This document shows positions 46,480-57,675 of a stretch of 64,000 nucleotides of DNA, piece by piece. The stretch lies in NCBI RefSeq assembly GCF_040183065.1, contig NC_091122.1, positions 84,679,455 to 84,743,454 of the forward strand, in the 5' to 3' direction. A model generated the notes under the pieces. The model did not search any database. It saw only the letters and a program-made list of their open reading frames with translations, and had not been told where the DNA came from. The position numbers were made by a program, and so were the translations under genes. The stretch is from Periplaneta americana (taxonomy: Eukaryota; Arthropoda; Insecta; Blattodea; Blattidae). How positions within the stretch are numbered: position 1 is the stretch's first letter; every line of letters starts with the position of its first letter.

Positions 46480-46580
46480 ACAAGATCGGGGTTTTCTGCA
46501 CTCCAGTATCTATCTGTTGTTCTGTGTCATTACAAGACCATACAAATAAAACCATGTTCATCCGTGAGAAATATGGAACG
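46480..46580 (-). pseudogene. Mariner-like transposase fragment
   Basis: Reads FLTDEHGFICMV with the Asp of the first catalytic motif, then HRTTDRYWSAENPDLVDEMT. Two stops separate the parts. It is too short to place in a subfamily. Confidence 0.45.
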
Positions 46581-47171
46581 TTGCTCAATAGTCATTATTG
46601 ATATTGTCTACCACCCAAATGCAGAAATTTTTTCTACTCAGTATATCACGTGGCTATAATTCCTGAAGATGAAGTACAGGTTCTGCCAAAAGTTTAAGGA
46701 CACCCCTCCATAAGTGATGTTTCACTCCTCCCCTTATACTTATGTAAAACCCCTTGATGTTTTTATTCTAGGATAGACAAAATTTTTGTAGAACCTATAA
46801 TACATGCCTATTTTTCATTAGGCACATTAATGTCGAGATATAATAGCAGATGTTCTTGTAATACGGTATACGATGTCTAACCTTGGGAGAACTTAAATAA
46901 ATAAAATAAAATAAAGTGTATCGGAATAACTGAAAGACCATATGAGGGAAATTGCAACAATTTCTAAAGAAGAACTAATGCAAGTTAATGTAAATTTTCT
47001 TAAAAGGTGTGAGAGATGTCTGGCAGTACAAGGATATCATTTCCAAATCTTCTATGATAAAGGTAGGTGGTTATTGTAATTGTAATTTGCATGATCAATC
47101 TTGACTTAATGGGCTATGATTATCCGACTTTGTCGACAAACATCGTGCTTCCAGCCGCCAGGCGTGGCTTT

Positions 47172-47502
47172 AAGAATATATGCCTGTGTATAATAATATG
47201 TTTTGAATAAACTTAGGGACAAATATTCCTGAAGAAATATCTCACAAAATACAGTTTTAAGCTATAATTAAATTATAATAATTTTTAAATTAAGTGATAT
47301 TTGCATTGCCTTAAAAGTTGGCATTGCAGTTTGAATGTAACGAAAGAAACATTCTGTAAATTTTTAATTTTTAATTATAATAGTAAATATACTTATAGGC
47401 CTACTGTATCAAAGATATAACTTTCAGTCAACACTATCGAAAAAACTTCCATCATATATTGAATTAATGACAATATAATTATTAAATATATTATTTTAAA
47501 TA
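47172..47502. other. No gene seen
   Basis: AT-rich spacer between two TIR elements. Confidence 0.4.
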
Positions 47503-49273
47503 TAGGGTAAACATTGGTAATTTCGTGATAATTTCATGAAAACTAATTTAAAATGCAAATGTGCAAATATATCCTTATTCCGATCTTTTCATCTAAAAGA
47601 CAATAACTTGCTGTACAAATCTGGAGACATAAAAGATTGGATACGTTCTTGAATATGTGACAAAAAACACTTTTACAACTTAAACTGAAAGATTGGTTAT
47701 TTCGTGATAACCTTGGTAATTTCGTGATATTGCATTGATAATTTCGTGAGAGGTAGAAGAATTGTGTAAAAATTCATTAAAGTCAAATGAAATTCTCATT
47801 TATTGTTACAAGACTTCAAACATACTAATTCCGTCTAATATTCATAGCAAGAAAACATAGAAATACATATGAACACATAATAAGAATGAAATCAAAGTAA
47901 AAATTGAAATTTAAAAGGGAACTTCTTTGCCCTGAAAGGGTGAACACTTTTATTACGGACTTTACTATAGCCTATATTACTAGGGTAACTCCAAAAGTAA
48001 TGCATAACGTTTGTTTAAAAATTATATTTTTATCCTACAGCTTTGCTATTTTCACAGAATGTAGATGCATCCTTAAGGAACAAAATGTCACTTTTCCACA
48101 TAATCCCCGTCCTTTTCAACTGCCTTACGTAACCTAGGAACGAGGGCCTGTAGGCCAGCACGGTATAAGTTTGGGCCAACACGTCTGAGCCACTCTTTAG
48201 CAGTGTGCACAAGGGAGTCATCTTCTAACCTCGTTCCGCGAAGGGATCCTTCAGTTTACCAAAGAAATGGTAATCGCACGGTGCCAGTTCAGGACTGTTA
48301 GGCGGGTGTTTCAGTGTTGTCTATCCGAATTTTCTGATCTGGCCTGTGGTCTTGTGACTGATATATGGCTGTGCGTTGTCGTGCAATAGCAGAACATCCT
48401 GCTTCTCCCGATGTCGTCGAACACGACTCAGTCGAACTTGAAGTTTCTTGAGAGTTGCAACATACCCGTCAGAATTAATGGTGGTCCCGTGTGGCATGAT
48501 GTCCACAAGCAAGAGTCCTTCTGAATCGAAGAACACAGTAGCCATAACGTTTCCTGCCGAAGGTGCACTTTTGAATTTCTATTTCTTTGGTGAATTTGCA
48601 TGATGCCACTCCATTATCTGCCTCTGTCTCCGGTCCAAAATGTTGGAGCCATGTTCCATCTTCTGTCACAATTCTTACAAGTCATCTAGCACTTATCATT
48701 GACATTTAGCATGATAACAAATTAAACATAAGCTACACTGAACCCATTGCGTCTCCGTTTTCTTTTTTTTTTTATCACATCTTGTCTTCAGATTTCTAAA
48801 ATTCTTATTGTAATACAATTTTTAATATAGTATAAAATGTAACACTTAATGCTTAACAAAATTTCGCCTCAAACAGCTAAGATTTCTATCAGTAAAGCTA
48901 AGCCTATATGGCGACTACAGATATATCTAAAATTCCAAAAACATTTCCTAAAATTTTGTGAAGATACAATAAATCTTTGTACCAAGTATCATATGCTTAC
49001 CTTTAGTAATAAGCCTGTAATGTAATTACAAACATCCACAAAATTTGTACGCCTGAGAAGTCGACGCAAACTTGCTCTCTCCAAACATAAAAGCTCACTG
49101 AAGCAACTACAGTAGTCACACAAATCTTAGCTGTATGTTTCTGGAAACTGGACAATATATGCAATCCCTTGGCGTAAATTTGGATCTCATAACACCATTG
49201 GTTAGTCCACAAAAGAGCAAAGAAAAAGTATCACGAAAAAACCACTGCCACGAAATTACCAATGTTTACCCTA
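47503..49273. mobile_element. TIR element with TAGGGTAAACATTGGTAATT ends, split by a mariner remnant
   Basis: Left TAGGGTAAACATTGGTAATT TCGTGAT; right inverted the same 27 bases except the last few. TA borders. Subterminal words TTCGTGATAA recur at 47700-47755 (ATTTCGTGATAACC, AATTTCGTGATATTG, AATTTCGTGAGAGG). The element's own transposase is missing. Bases about 47991-48690 belong to an inserted mariner. Confidence 0.75.
47991..48690 (-). pseudogene. Mos1-like mariner transposase, C-terminal half
   Basis: Minus strand: VTEDGTWLQHFGPETEADNG (first catalytic Asp), SAPSAGxVMATVFFDSEG-type region, LLVDIMPHGTTINSDGYVAT, LSRVRRHREKQDVLLLHDNA (second Asp), HPPNSPELAPCDYHFFGKLK (third Asp), DDSLVHTAKEWLRRVGPN, RAGLQALVPRLRKAVEKDGD, YVEK and stop. 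The spacing of the last two Asps fits D,D34D. A stop after IRKFG, a shift after the FGRKRYG region and a shift after GKLKDPF disable it. A mariner-like 3' end TAGGGTAACTCCAAAAGTAA lies at 47991. The N-terminal half and 5' TIR are missing. Confidence 0.85.
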
Positions 49274-51020
49274 CATTAAAAACAAAATTATTTCCACATT
49301 CTATTCGTCATTTAAACAAATTAAAATAGGTTTTCTTCTACCCGTCCAATTCGTATATTTTACAATATAATGAAATAAAAATGTCACGTATTAAGATATA
49401 GCAATATATATACACTACTGATAAAAATATAGGCCTACATTGTCATGTTTTCGCGAACAGAATAGAACTTTTAATTAAGGTTTCGTGGCTTATTTCATGA
49501 TAATATTAAAATGCAGGGTATTCGCCAAGAAACATTTTGTTCGGGTAAATGCCGTCGGCCTTTTACTCTTATAGTTCGAACGCGACTGCCGAGGAAATGG
49601 TGTGTTCATTTTCCCTGGATAGAGCGTGGGAAGGTTTTGTTTAGCAGAGTATGGCCGGACAGAAAACACAGGTTGAAATGACATCGAACTTAAAGTGTTA
49701 GTATATTGCTGACTTTCATATAGTGTAGTTCTATTTAGTTCGTAGTAATGCAGTGAATCTTCGGCACTTTATATCACGAAGATAGCTCATGTGGATAGTT
49801 TATTTTTTACGACTCTAAAATAAGCTCGTCCTGCTCAGGAAACATTAACCCTTAATGGGATATTACAAGACTCATTAATTAATCAATTAATTCAATCATA
49901 TTACGAGTAAACCTCCGAAGAAAGTGTCGTGCTATGCAATATTTGGATGGAAAGATCCAGGCGTTAAAAAAAAAAAACAGATTGAATTCGGTGAAATAGC
50001 TAGCGAAACCGCCTCATTTTTAAATAAAAACGAAGTCACATAATAAATCGCTTTCTAACTGAATAAAACTGGATAACTTAGGCACTAGGCTTGAATATTC
50101 TCCCTTAAATCATAAAGAAAGTTAGCTCAACAGGCAGATATACCAAGGCACCAGCTTGGGAAGCGAGAATATTTTTAAAATTCTGTCTAACGTATAGAGA
50201 CGAGAACATGTAAAAATACATTAGAGAGGGTGGTTGGCAGTCCCAGTAATTATTATTATTATTATTATTATTATTAGGTCAGCAAATAAATTACATCTTT
50301 AATTTAGTGTTTAAATCGCGAGATTTTTATTGCAGAAAAATAAAGCGCTAATAAACATTAGGCGGGGTGTCAATTTCACTCTATTTTCCCTAATCCTTGT
50401 AATAATGTGCTTTTATTATTCATAAGGCTCAAGGTAACGTATTTAGATGTTAGAAAAGTAACAATTTATTTTTTAAGATATTCAAAAATAGTAATGCACA
50501 GATAACTTTAGTTTGAATGTGTTGCCAAAATGAGTTCTTAATAAATTCTGAAAACTACTTTGCTATATACAAAGCATTCAGAAAAATATTATAGAAAGAG
50601 GACACATCGTTTGACAGGAAAAAGTAAATAAAGCATACATCATGATGTAAAGAAGAGAAACGGGAAAGCCTAACTTATTTCTGCTCTTTAGTCTCTTTAA
50701 GCTGTTTTCTATAATTTTCAGTCGTTATTACGTCTGAATCTTGCAGTTTTCTTACTCTTTTGCCACCAGATGAAAGTGTTATAGTTTTTCAAAGAAAGTA
50801 TCAGTAAGTGAGGAACAAGGCAAGCCTAAATGTCCTTGTGCAGATGGTGTCTCCGGTGTGTTTGGCTGAGCGGTAAAGTCTTCTTCAACGCGAATTTCAC
50901 ATCATTGTTCGGCTAGAACCAGATCGTATTCAAACATTTTATCCTGCAGTACGTAAGAATATCAGCTCTTACGCCATTAATATTGTTAATCCATATAGCC
51001 TTTAGAATCAAGGTGAAGGA
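49274..51020. other. No gene seen; (ATT)n at 50248-50276
   Basis: AT-rich. tRNA-like words at 50.12 kb (GTTAGCTCAACAGGCAGA) and 50.86 kb (TGGCTGAGCGGTAAAG) are isolated A-box look-alikes without a B box. Not called. Confidence 0.4.
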
Positions 51021-51260
51021 TAGGGTAAACTAGCGTCTGTTGGACAGTCGGGCATGTTGGACACTCTGTACTTTAACGTGTTACCACGCCACTTGTGGGC
51101 ACCACATTCTGCTAAAAGTCAATGACGGAAGTAGCCACACTCGTGCCTACTTCCGTCATTGACTTCTAGCAGAATGTGGTGCCCACAAGTGGCGTGGTAA
51201 CACGTTAAAGTACAGAGTGTCCAACATGCCCGACTGTCCAACTGACCCTAGTTTACCCTA
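51021..51260. mobile_element. Fold-back MITE, copy 2 (TAGGGTAAACTAG ends)
   Basis: Same 240-bp length and arms as 22853-23092, with TA borders. The central loop differs (CACACTCGTGCC here). Arms are over 95 percent identical to each other by eye, so it is young or under conversion. Confidence 0.92.
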
Positions 51261-53160
51261 TGCCGAATTAATTGATCTTCAGTGTTTGTATCGATAGTCA
51301 TGACTTTTCCTATTTGTCCGATATCAATGAAAATTAAAATATAAAGTTTAATTAAGATTGGTTGAATGGAAGATGACTAGTTTCATACATGCAGACAGAC
51401 ACATATAGACGGAAAAAGTAGCACTAAAATATTGAATGAAGTTTTGCGAACACTCCTAATACCAAAAACACAAAAACACACAAATTTTGATAGAGACAGG
51501 CCCCCTGAAGGACCACAAGTGAAATCATAGAGAACTCGACACATATCGAGATCTTCCCAAAACACACATTTTTTGTGAGCTATGAGATTCACTTACACAG
51601 GGATTACAGACATAGTCAACACATATCTCATGTAGTTCGAATTTATTTTCACTAGGAACAGTGCCCGCAATGGCTGATATTTTTAAAAGTGTCGAGAGCT
51701 CCCAAAACGACCCTATCTCTTCTTAGCCATCGATATGGCAAATTACAATGTCCTTTCAAGCGCTTTCAAAATCTTATTCAGAGTTCTTCTGTATAAAATA
51801 AATGTACGATACGGAACTTTCTTTCTAAGGAAGCAAAAAGACAACATTCAATTCTTAACATTCCAGCACTCTCGGCCGTTTCTAAACCTGCAAAACTGAA
51901 TATAAACGCTAATGGTTTGATTATTAGACCCAAAATTGAGACGGGGGGGGGGTGATCATATTTCTTATCCACATTTGCACCACTTGTGAACTTCATACCG
52001 ATACAATTTTAACATATTTCCAGTACTTCATGTTAGAGTTAAAATTTTTTCGAAAGAAATGTACTTTCTGACTTTCTGTCGAAGCATATTGTAGTTTTAT
52101 AACTTAGCTTCCGTTCTCATTCTACAATAGCTACTGCTCCTTATTGACAAGTAAATATTATACTTAGAATCTCACAACAAATCACTCATAATTGTCTTCT
52201 AATATATGGCTATACCTTGTAAATGAATATAGATATATTACTTTTACAATGATAAATGATTTCATACATTTATAACGTAGAAGTGATAGCTTAAGAATAA
52301 AATGTTTAAATAGGAACAATGTTTGTAGCATGCTAAGGGGATGAGATTTTGCAGAATGTGAAAAATTACGAAAACATACATGGTATCGAATTTATCTTGT
52401 GAAGTACATTTAAGGCACAAAAATAGGTGGACGTCGGCCTACAAGTAATTAGAGTTGTGACGTAATATTGTGACAAGTTGGCTCTTCACTTTTGTATGGC
52501 TGCATTATTAGTGCAAGTGTAGCACATTTCTGAAGCCGAAAACCTCATGACTCTGAAACCATAATTCATACACATTTTCTTCAAACAATAACAAAAAAAC
52601 TACATTTAAATTATTGGAATTAAAAAAATCAAGCATGTAATTTAAATATTCATAGTTTAATGTGAAATTTGAAATTAACAATTAAAATAATAGTTAACAG
52701 AATAACTCTTCTAAAGAACTAGGCAAATATTATTAATGTTATAACATTTACACTACAATATGATGTTCACAATGCTTATTTATCGAGTTAGGATAAATAC
52801 AATGTTTTTTTTTTTTTTATAATTGATACATTTCGAATATTAAGTTTGTGAAAAGTATTCTATTCATAGAAATCGAATATAGCCTATAGTGTAAGTATCT
52901 GAGCTTCATAATTACTAGGATATATTAATTGAGAGCAAGAACTGCACTTAATTTACTTCAATTTTTATGTAGCACAAAATCGAATTTGAAATTAATGGTA
53001 GTATAAAAGTGTCAAAATTTTGTATTGAAGAATGGAAAGTAAAAAAATATGTTTATATCTAAAATTTAAAATTTAACATAGTGATGCAGTAAGAATACCA
53101 ATCTTAAATGTTAAAGGTTAGGTCTATTAAATAACGCAATATTTTTCTTAAATCATTAGT
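51261..53160. other. No gene seen in 1.9 kb
   Basis: AT-rich. Small frames at 51.38-51.59 and 51.78-52.00 kb have no motif. A G-run (8) is present at 51943. Confidence 0.4.
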
Positions 53161-53764
53161 TTAAGGGGTAGGTACAGCTTACAGCAGTAAAATTTTTTAA
53201 ATATTCAATTTTTTTCCTCCATTACTATATCCTGTACAATAATAAAAATTGGTAAGTGTAAAAAACTATCCGTCTGCTATAAGAAAAAATATGTGTACGG
53301 CTTAAAAACATTATTTACATGTTTTTTTTTTTTTTTCAAAATTCATTTCACTGTGCAGTGATGAAGCATTTCCAACATAACTCAAAAACTATCCAACATT
53401 CTGTGATGAACTTTTTTTGTGTATTTATGCATATTATATCTACAATATGATGCAAGATCATTCTCTAGCTTAGATAGATTGTCTGATAAAAAAAAGTTAA
53501 TTAATTTAAAAATGGTCAAGTATCAGTATTTTCTTTTAACATACAATAAAAAAAATATATTATTTATTAAGGAATATAGTTGAAAGAGCATGATATTATA
53601 AACATGAGTTTCACTAATAAAATGAAAAAGGGAGAACATGAAAAAGTTAACAAGTCCTCAGATTGCGGATAGAGGAGACGGCCTCCAGATATGGAGGGTA
53701 GCTGCGAATATATTGAATAAGCAGTCGTGGACAGCCGATAAGGGGTGGTCCTCCAGCTTGGGGG

Positions 53765-54640
53765 TTGGGCGAAGGGCTAACAACCCATCACCGTAAAAAA
53801 CAGCTTGTTACGTATCCCTATAATAAGCCTCGGAATAGGACTGGTTCTCTGGCACGACCACAGCAAAGGAATAAGGATTTGAGATTTGGCACTTGGAACG
53901 TAACTAGTCTTTATAGAACAGGAGGAGTAAAATTAGTAGCAAAAGAACTAGCTAGATATAGAATAGACTTCGTAGGAGTACAAGAGGTTAGGTTAGATGG
54001 GAATGGCATATCACAAATAGGAGATTACTTGTTGTATTATGGGGAAGGAAACAATAATCACCAATTAGGAACAGGATTCTTTGTTCATAAAAGAATAAAA
54101 TCAGCAGTAAAAAAGGTCGAATTTATCAGTGACAGGTTATCATATTTAGTACTTAATGGTAGATGGTGCGACATCATAGTTATAAATGCTCACGCCCCTA
54201 CAGAAGAGAAAGACGACCATATAAAGAATAGCTTCTATGAGGAACTGGAACATACTTTTGATCAGTTCCCTAGATATCACATGAAAATTTTATTGGGGGA
54301 TTTCAATGCTAAAGTAGGACGGGAGGATATTTTTAGACCAACTATTGGAAAAGAGAGCCTACACGCAATTAGTAGTGACAATGGAGTTAGATTAGTCAAC
54401 TTTGCCACATCGAAAAATTTAATTGTCAAAAGTACAACATTCCCCCATAAGGATATACATAAATATACTTGGACTTCTCCAGATGGATTGACACACAACC
54501 AAATAGATCACATCTTGATAGATAAACGGAGACATACTAGTATAGTAGATATTCGAACTTTCAGGGGTGCAGACTGTAATTCTGACCATTATTTGGTGAT
54601 TGGAGAATTAAGAGAAAGATTATCAGTAGCCAAGCGATAG
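53765..54640 (+). pseudogene. APE-type endonuclease domain of the RTE-like LINE
   Basis: A 291-codon frame. After about 40 basic residues it reads LRFGTWNVTSLYRTGGVKLV (catalytic Asn), VGVQEVRLDG (catalytic Glu in QE), GTGFFVHKRI, IINAHAPTE-like VINAHAPTEEKDD, LLGDFNAKVG (Asp/Asn), HKYTWTSPDGLTHNQIDHIL and [17 protein letters not shown] (Asp/His). All apurinic-endonuclease motifs are present. The domain nicks target DNA to prime reverse transcription. The frame stops at 54640 after VAKR. The codons expected next ([18 protein letters not shown]) are found one frame over, directly after the stop, so a single-base loss near 54639 split a once continuous polyprotein of about 1,015 residues. Confidence 0.85.
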
Positions 54641-56811
54641 AGCAACAAGTTAATATTACTAAATTCAATATTTTGAAATTAAAGGACGAGGAAGCTAAGC
54701 AAAATTATCAGGTCGAAATTTCGAATAGGTTTGCCACTTTAGAAAGTTCCGACGAAGTTGAGAAAGAATTAGATGTTAATAGCGTGTGGGAAAATATCAG
54801 AGATAGTATCAACATTGCAGCTGAGCAGAGCATAGGTTATTATGAAACTAAGAAAAAGAAACCGTGGTTTGATGAAGATTGTTGCATGGTAGTAGAAAGA
54901 AGGAAACAGGCAAAATTGAAATTCTTACAGGATCCAGTTGAGGAGAAGAGAGATAATTATTTCAATGAAAGACGGGAAGCAAGTCGTACACTTAGGAATA
55001 AAAAGAGAGGTTACTTGAAGGAAAAACTGAATGAGGTAGAAACAAATAGTAAGAATAAAAACATTCGAGATTTATATAAGGGTATAAAGGAATTTAAGAA
55101 CGGATATCAGCCAAGGGTAAACGTGATCAAGGATGAGAATGGTGACTTGCTTGCAGACTCTCCATCAATCCTAAACAGATGGAAAAACTATTTTGCGCAA
55201 CTACTAAATGTACATAGGCCAAATAGAAATGATCGGGACGAAATTGAAATACAAACTGCTGAGCCATTTATACCCGAACCCACGCTTTCAGAAGTCGAAA
55301 TTGCGATAGAAAATCTGAAAAAGTACAAGTCTCCAGGTATCAATCAAATTCCAGCAGAATTAATACAAGAGGGTGGGAGTGCATTATATAGCGAAATTTA
55401 TAAACTTGTACTTGCTATTTGGGAAAAGGAAATTGTACCAGAACAATGGAAGGAGTACATAATTGTGCCTATTTTTAAAAAGGGGGACAAAACCAACTGT
55501 GGTAACTTTCGAGGAATATCACTTTTGTTGACGTCGTACAAAATTTTGTCCAATATTCTTTTGAGAAGATTAACTCCGTACGTAGATGAAATTATTGGGG
55601 ATCATCAGTGCGGTTTTCGGCGTAATAGATCGACTATTGATCAGATTTTTTGTATTCGACAGATAATGGAGAAAAAATGGGAGTATAAGGGTACAGTACA
55701 TCAGTTATTCATAGATTTCAAAAAGGCTTATGACTCGGTTAAGAGGGAAGTATTATATGATATTCTTATTGAATTTGGTATTCCCAAGAAACTGGTTCGA
55801 TTAATTAAAATGTGTCTCAGTGAAACATACAGCAGAGTCCGTATAGGTCAGTTTCTATCTGATGCTTTTCCAATTCACTGCGGGCTAAAGCAGGGAGATG
55901 CACTATCACCTTTACTTTTTAACTTTGCTCTAGAATATGCCATTAGGAAAGTTCAGGATAACAGGCAGGGTTTGGAATTGAACGGGTTACATCAGCTTCT
56001 TGTCTATGCGGATGACGTGAATATGTTAGGAGAAAATACACAAACGATTAGGGAAAACACGGAAATTTTACTTGAAGCAAGTAGAGCGATCGGTTTGGAA
56101 GTAAATCCCAAAAAGACAAAGTATATGATTATGTCTCGTGACCAGAATATTGTACGAAATGGAAATATAAAAATTGGAGATTTATCCTTCGAAGAGGTGG
56201 AAAAATTCAAATATCTTGGAGCAACAGTAACAAATATAAATGACACTCGGGAGGAAATTAAACGCAGAATAAATATGGGAAATGCGTGTTATTATTCGGT
56301 TGAGAAGCTCTTATCATCCAGTCTGCTGTCCAAAAATCTGAAAGTTAGAATTTATAAAACAGTTATATTACCGGTTCTTCTGTATGGTTGTGAAACTTGG
56401 ACTCTCACTCTGAGAGAGGAACATAGGTTCAGGGTGTTTGAGAATAAGGTGCTAAGGAAAATATTTGGGGCTAAGCGGGATGAAGTTACAGGAGAATGGA
56501 GAAAGTTACACAACACAGAACTGCACGCATTGTATTCTTCACCTGACATAATTAGGAACATTAAATCCAGACGTTTGAGATGGGCAGGGCATGTAGCACG
56601 TATGGGCGAATCCAGAAATGCATATAGAGTGTTAGTTGGGAGACCGGAGGGAAAAAGACCTTTAGGGAGGCCGAGACGTAGATGGGAGGATAATATTAAA
56701 ATGGATTTGAGGGAGGTGGGGTATGATGATAGAGACTGGATTAATCTTGCACAGGATAGGGACCGCTGGCGGGCTTATGTGAGGGCGGCAATGAACCTTC
56801 GGGTTCCTTAA
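54641..56811 (+). pseudogene. Reverse transcriptase domain of the RTE-like LINE
   Basis: The frame is open for more than 720 codons to the stop at 56811. An in-frame Met at 54673 exists, but similarity starts before it. RT blocks: [80 protein letters not shown] (first catalytic Asp), [40 protein letters not shown] (Asp pair) and [10 protein letters not shown]. The basic tail reads [20 protein letters not shown], ending MNLRVP. All catalytic residues are present. The enzyme copies element RNA at the nicked target. Only the upstream frameshift keeps this copy from encoding a full protein. It is a possible source for the derivatives at 14.3 and 24.1 kb. Confidence 0.88.
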
Positions 56812-57149
56812 AAGCCATTTGTAAGTAAGTGTGAATTATGAGGGAAACGCTTCATCACTGCACAGTGAACTGCCACCACTTTTAATTTGTTAAAAAAATA
56901 TAAGTATTTTTTTAATCGAAAAAATATTTTTTTTCATATAGCAGAAGGATAGTGTTTCACACATACCAATTTGCACTATTGTACAAGATAAAGTGATGGG
57001 AAAAAAATGTTGAAAATTTCCCAAAATTTTACTGCTGTAAGCTGTACCTAACCTCTTAATTTAAAATTCTACAATGAAGCTTGAAGTAGGCCTATTTATA
57101 ATTAATACACTGACAGTACTGTAGTAATATTCACTCTGAATATCAAATA

Positions 57150-57675
57150 ATAAATTAATGAAATGTTGTTGTTATTGTTGTTTCTAATACCAGGCGTTTG
57201 ACAATAAAGTCATTTGACCTCTTGGACTCCAATATTTTTCAAAGATATTATCATGGCCAGCCACTGAAGCACAGATTTTGAGGTGTTCCGAATCAATTTC
57301 TTGGTTTGAGTTGCACGATGGGCAGTTAGGGAACTGATATATTCCAATTCTATCCAGGTGTTTGGCCAAACAATCATGGCCTGTTGCCAATCTAAATGCA
57401 GCTACAGACGATTTTTGTGGTAAATCGGGAATTAACTGTGGATTATGATGCATTTTGTCCATTGAGATTGTGTTATCAAATTTTGTTTGTTGAAGTCTAA
57501 GTATGTAGATTTAATAAATATTTTCACAGAGTAATACGTAGATTTAGTAACAGGTCTGTAAGTAGCAGTGCTGCCCTTCTTTGCTAAAGTATCCGCATTC
57601 TCATTTTCTAAGATTCCACAATGGTATGGTATCCATTGGAATACATTGGATATTAATTGAGAGAGCATTTTAGTT
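57150..57675 (-). pseudogene. LINE C-terminal fragment: RNase H end and Cys/His tail
   Basis: Two minus-strand frames. The first (57432-57668) reads WIPYHCGILENENADTLAKK, the last RNase H block with its catalytic Asp (NAD). The second (57184-57462) reads SVAAFRLATGHDCLAKHLDR, GIYQFPNCPSCNSNQEIDSE, HLKICASVAGHDNIFEKYWS: a C..C..H..C tail. The two frames differ by a shift near 57460. The 3' end has (AACAAT/CAA)n. It is a 5'-truncated insertion with only 520 bp left. Confidence 0.82.

Larger units (their letters stand above)
45648..47171. mobile_element. TIR element with arms of about 230 bp, mariner-related
   Basis: The left arm (45650-45880) and the inverted right arm (46930-47170) share CTGGAAGCACG or CTAGAAGCACG, TTACAATAACCACCTACCTT, CCAGACATCTC and TTACATTAACT. 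Between them, on the minus strand near 46480-46580, a broken reading gives FLTDEHGFICMV and YWSAENPDLVDE, fitting the first catalytic Asp region of mariner transposases. So the element is probably a deleted mariner. A smaller MITE is inserted at 46177-46416. Confidence 0.65.
53678..56832 (+). mobile_element. RTE-like LINE, nearly full length
   Basis: The 5' end (ACGGCCTCCAGATATGGAGG) matches that of the deletion derivative at 14318, so it is the true start. The 3' end has a UTR of only about 10 bases after the stop and a GTAAGTAAGT tail. Size 3.15 kb fits RTE-clade LINEs. The two frames are described separately. Confidence 0.88.
53161..57059. mobile_element. TTAA-ended TIR element split by a LINE
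   Basis: Left TTAAGGGGTAGGTACAGCTT, right inverted TTAAGAGGTTAGGTACAGCT. The inverted match extends about 225 bp on each side (to about 53386 and from about 56833), with CACTGTGCAGTGATGAAGC near the inner border of both arms. The borders are TTAA. Without the LINE the element is about 745 bp. No transposase frame, so it is non-autonomous; piggyBac type is inferred from TTAA. Confidence 0.8.

Noticed and set aside
50120..50180. tRNA-like start GTTAGCTCAACAGGCAGA with a small hairpin
   Set aside because: No T-arm or B box follows and no SINE body is present; likely chance or a very old relic.
50855..50930. tRNA-like TGGCTGAGCGGTAAAG
   Set aside because: A lone A-box look-alike; GTTCGGCTAGAACC downstream is not a proper B box and stems do not pair.
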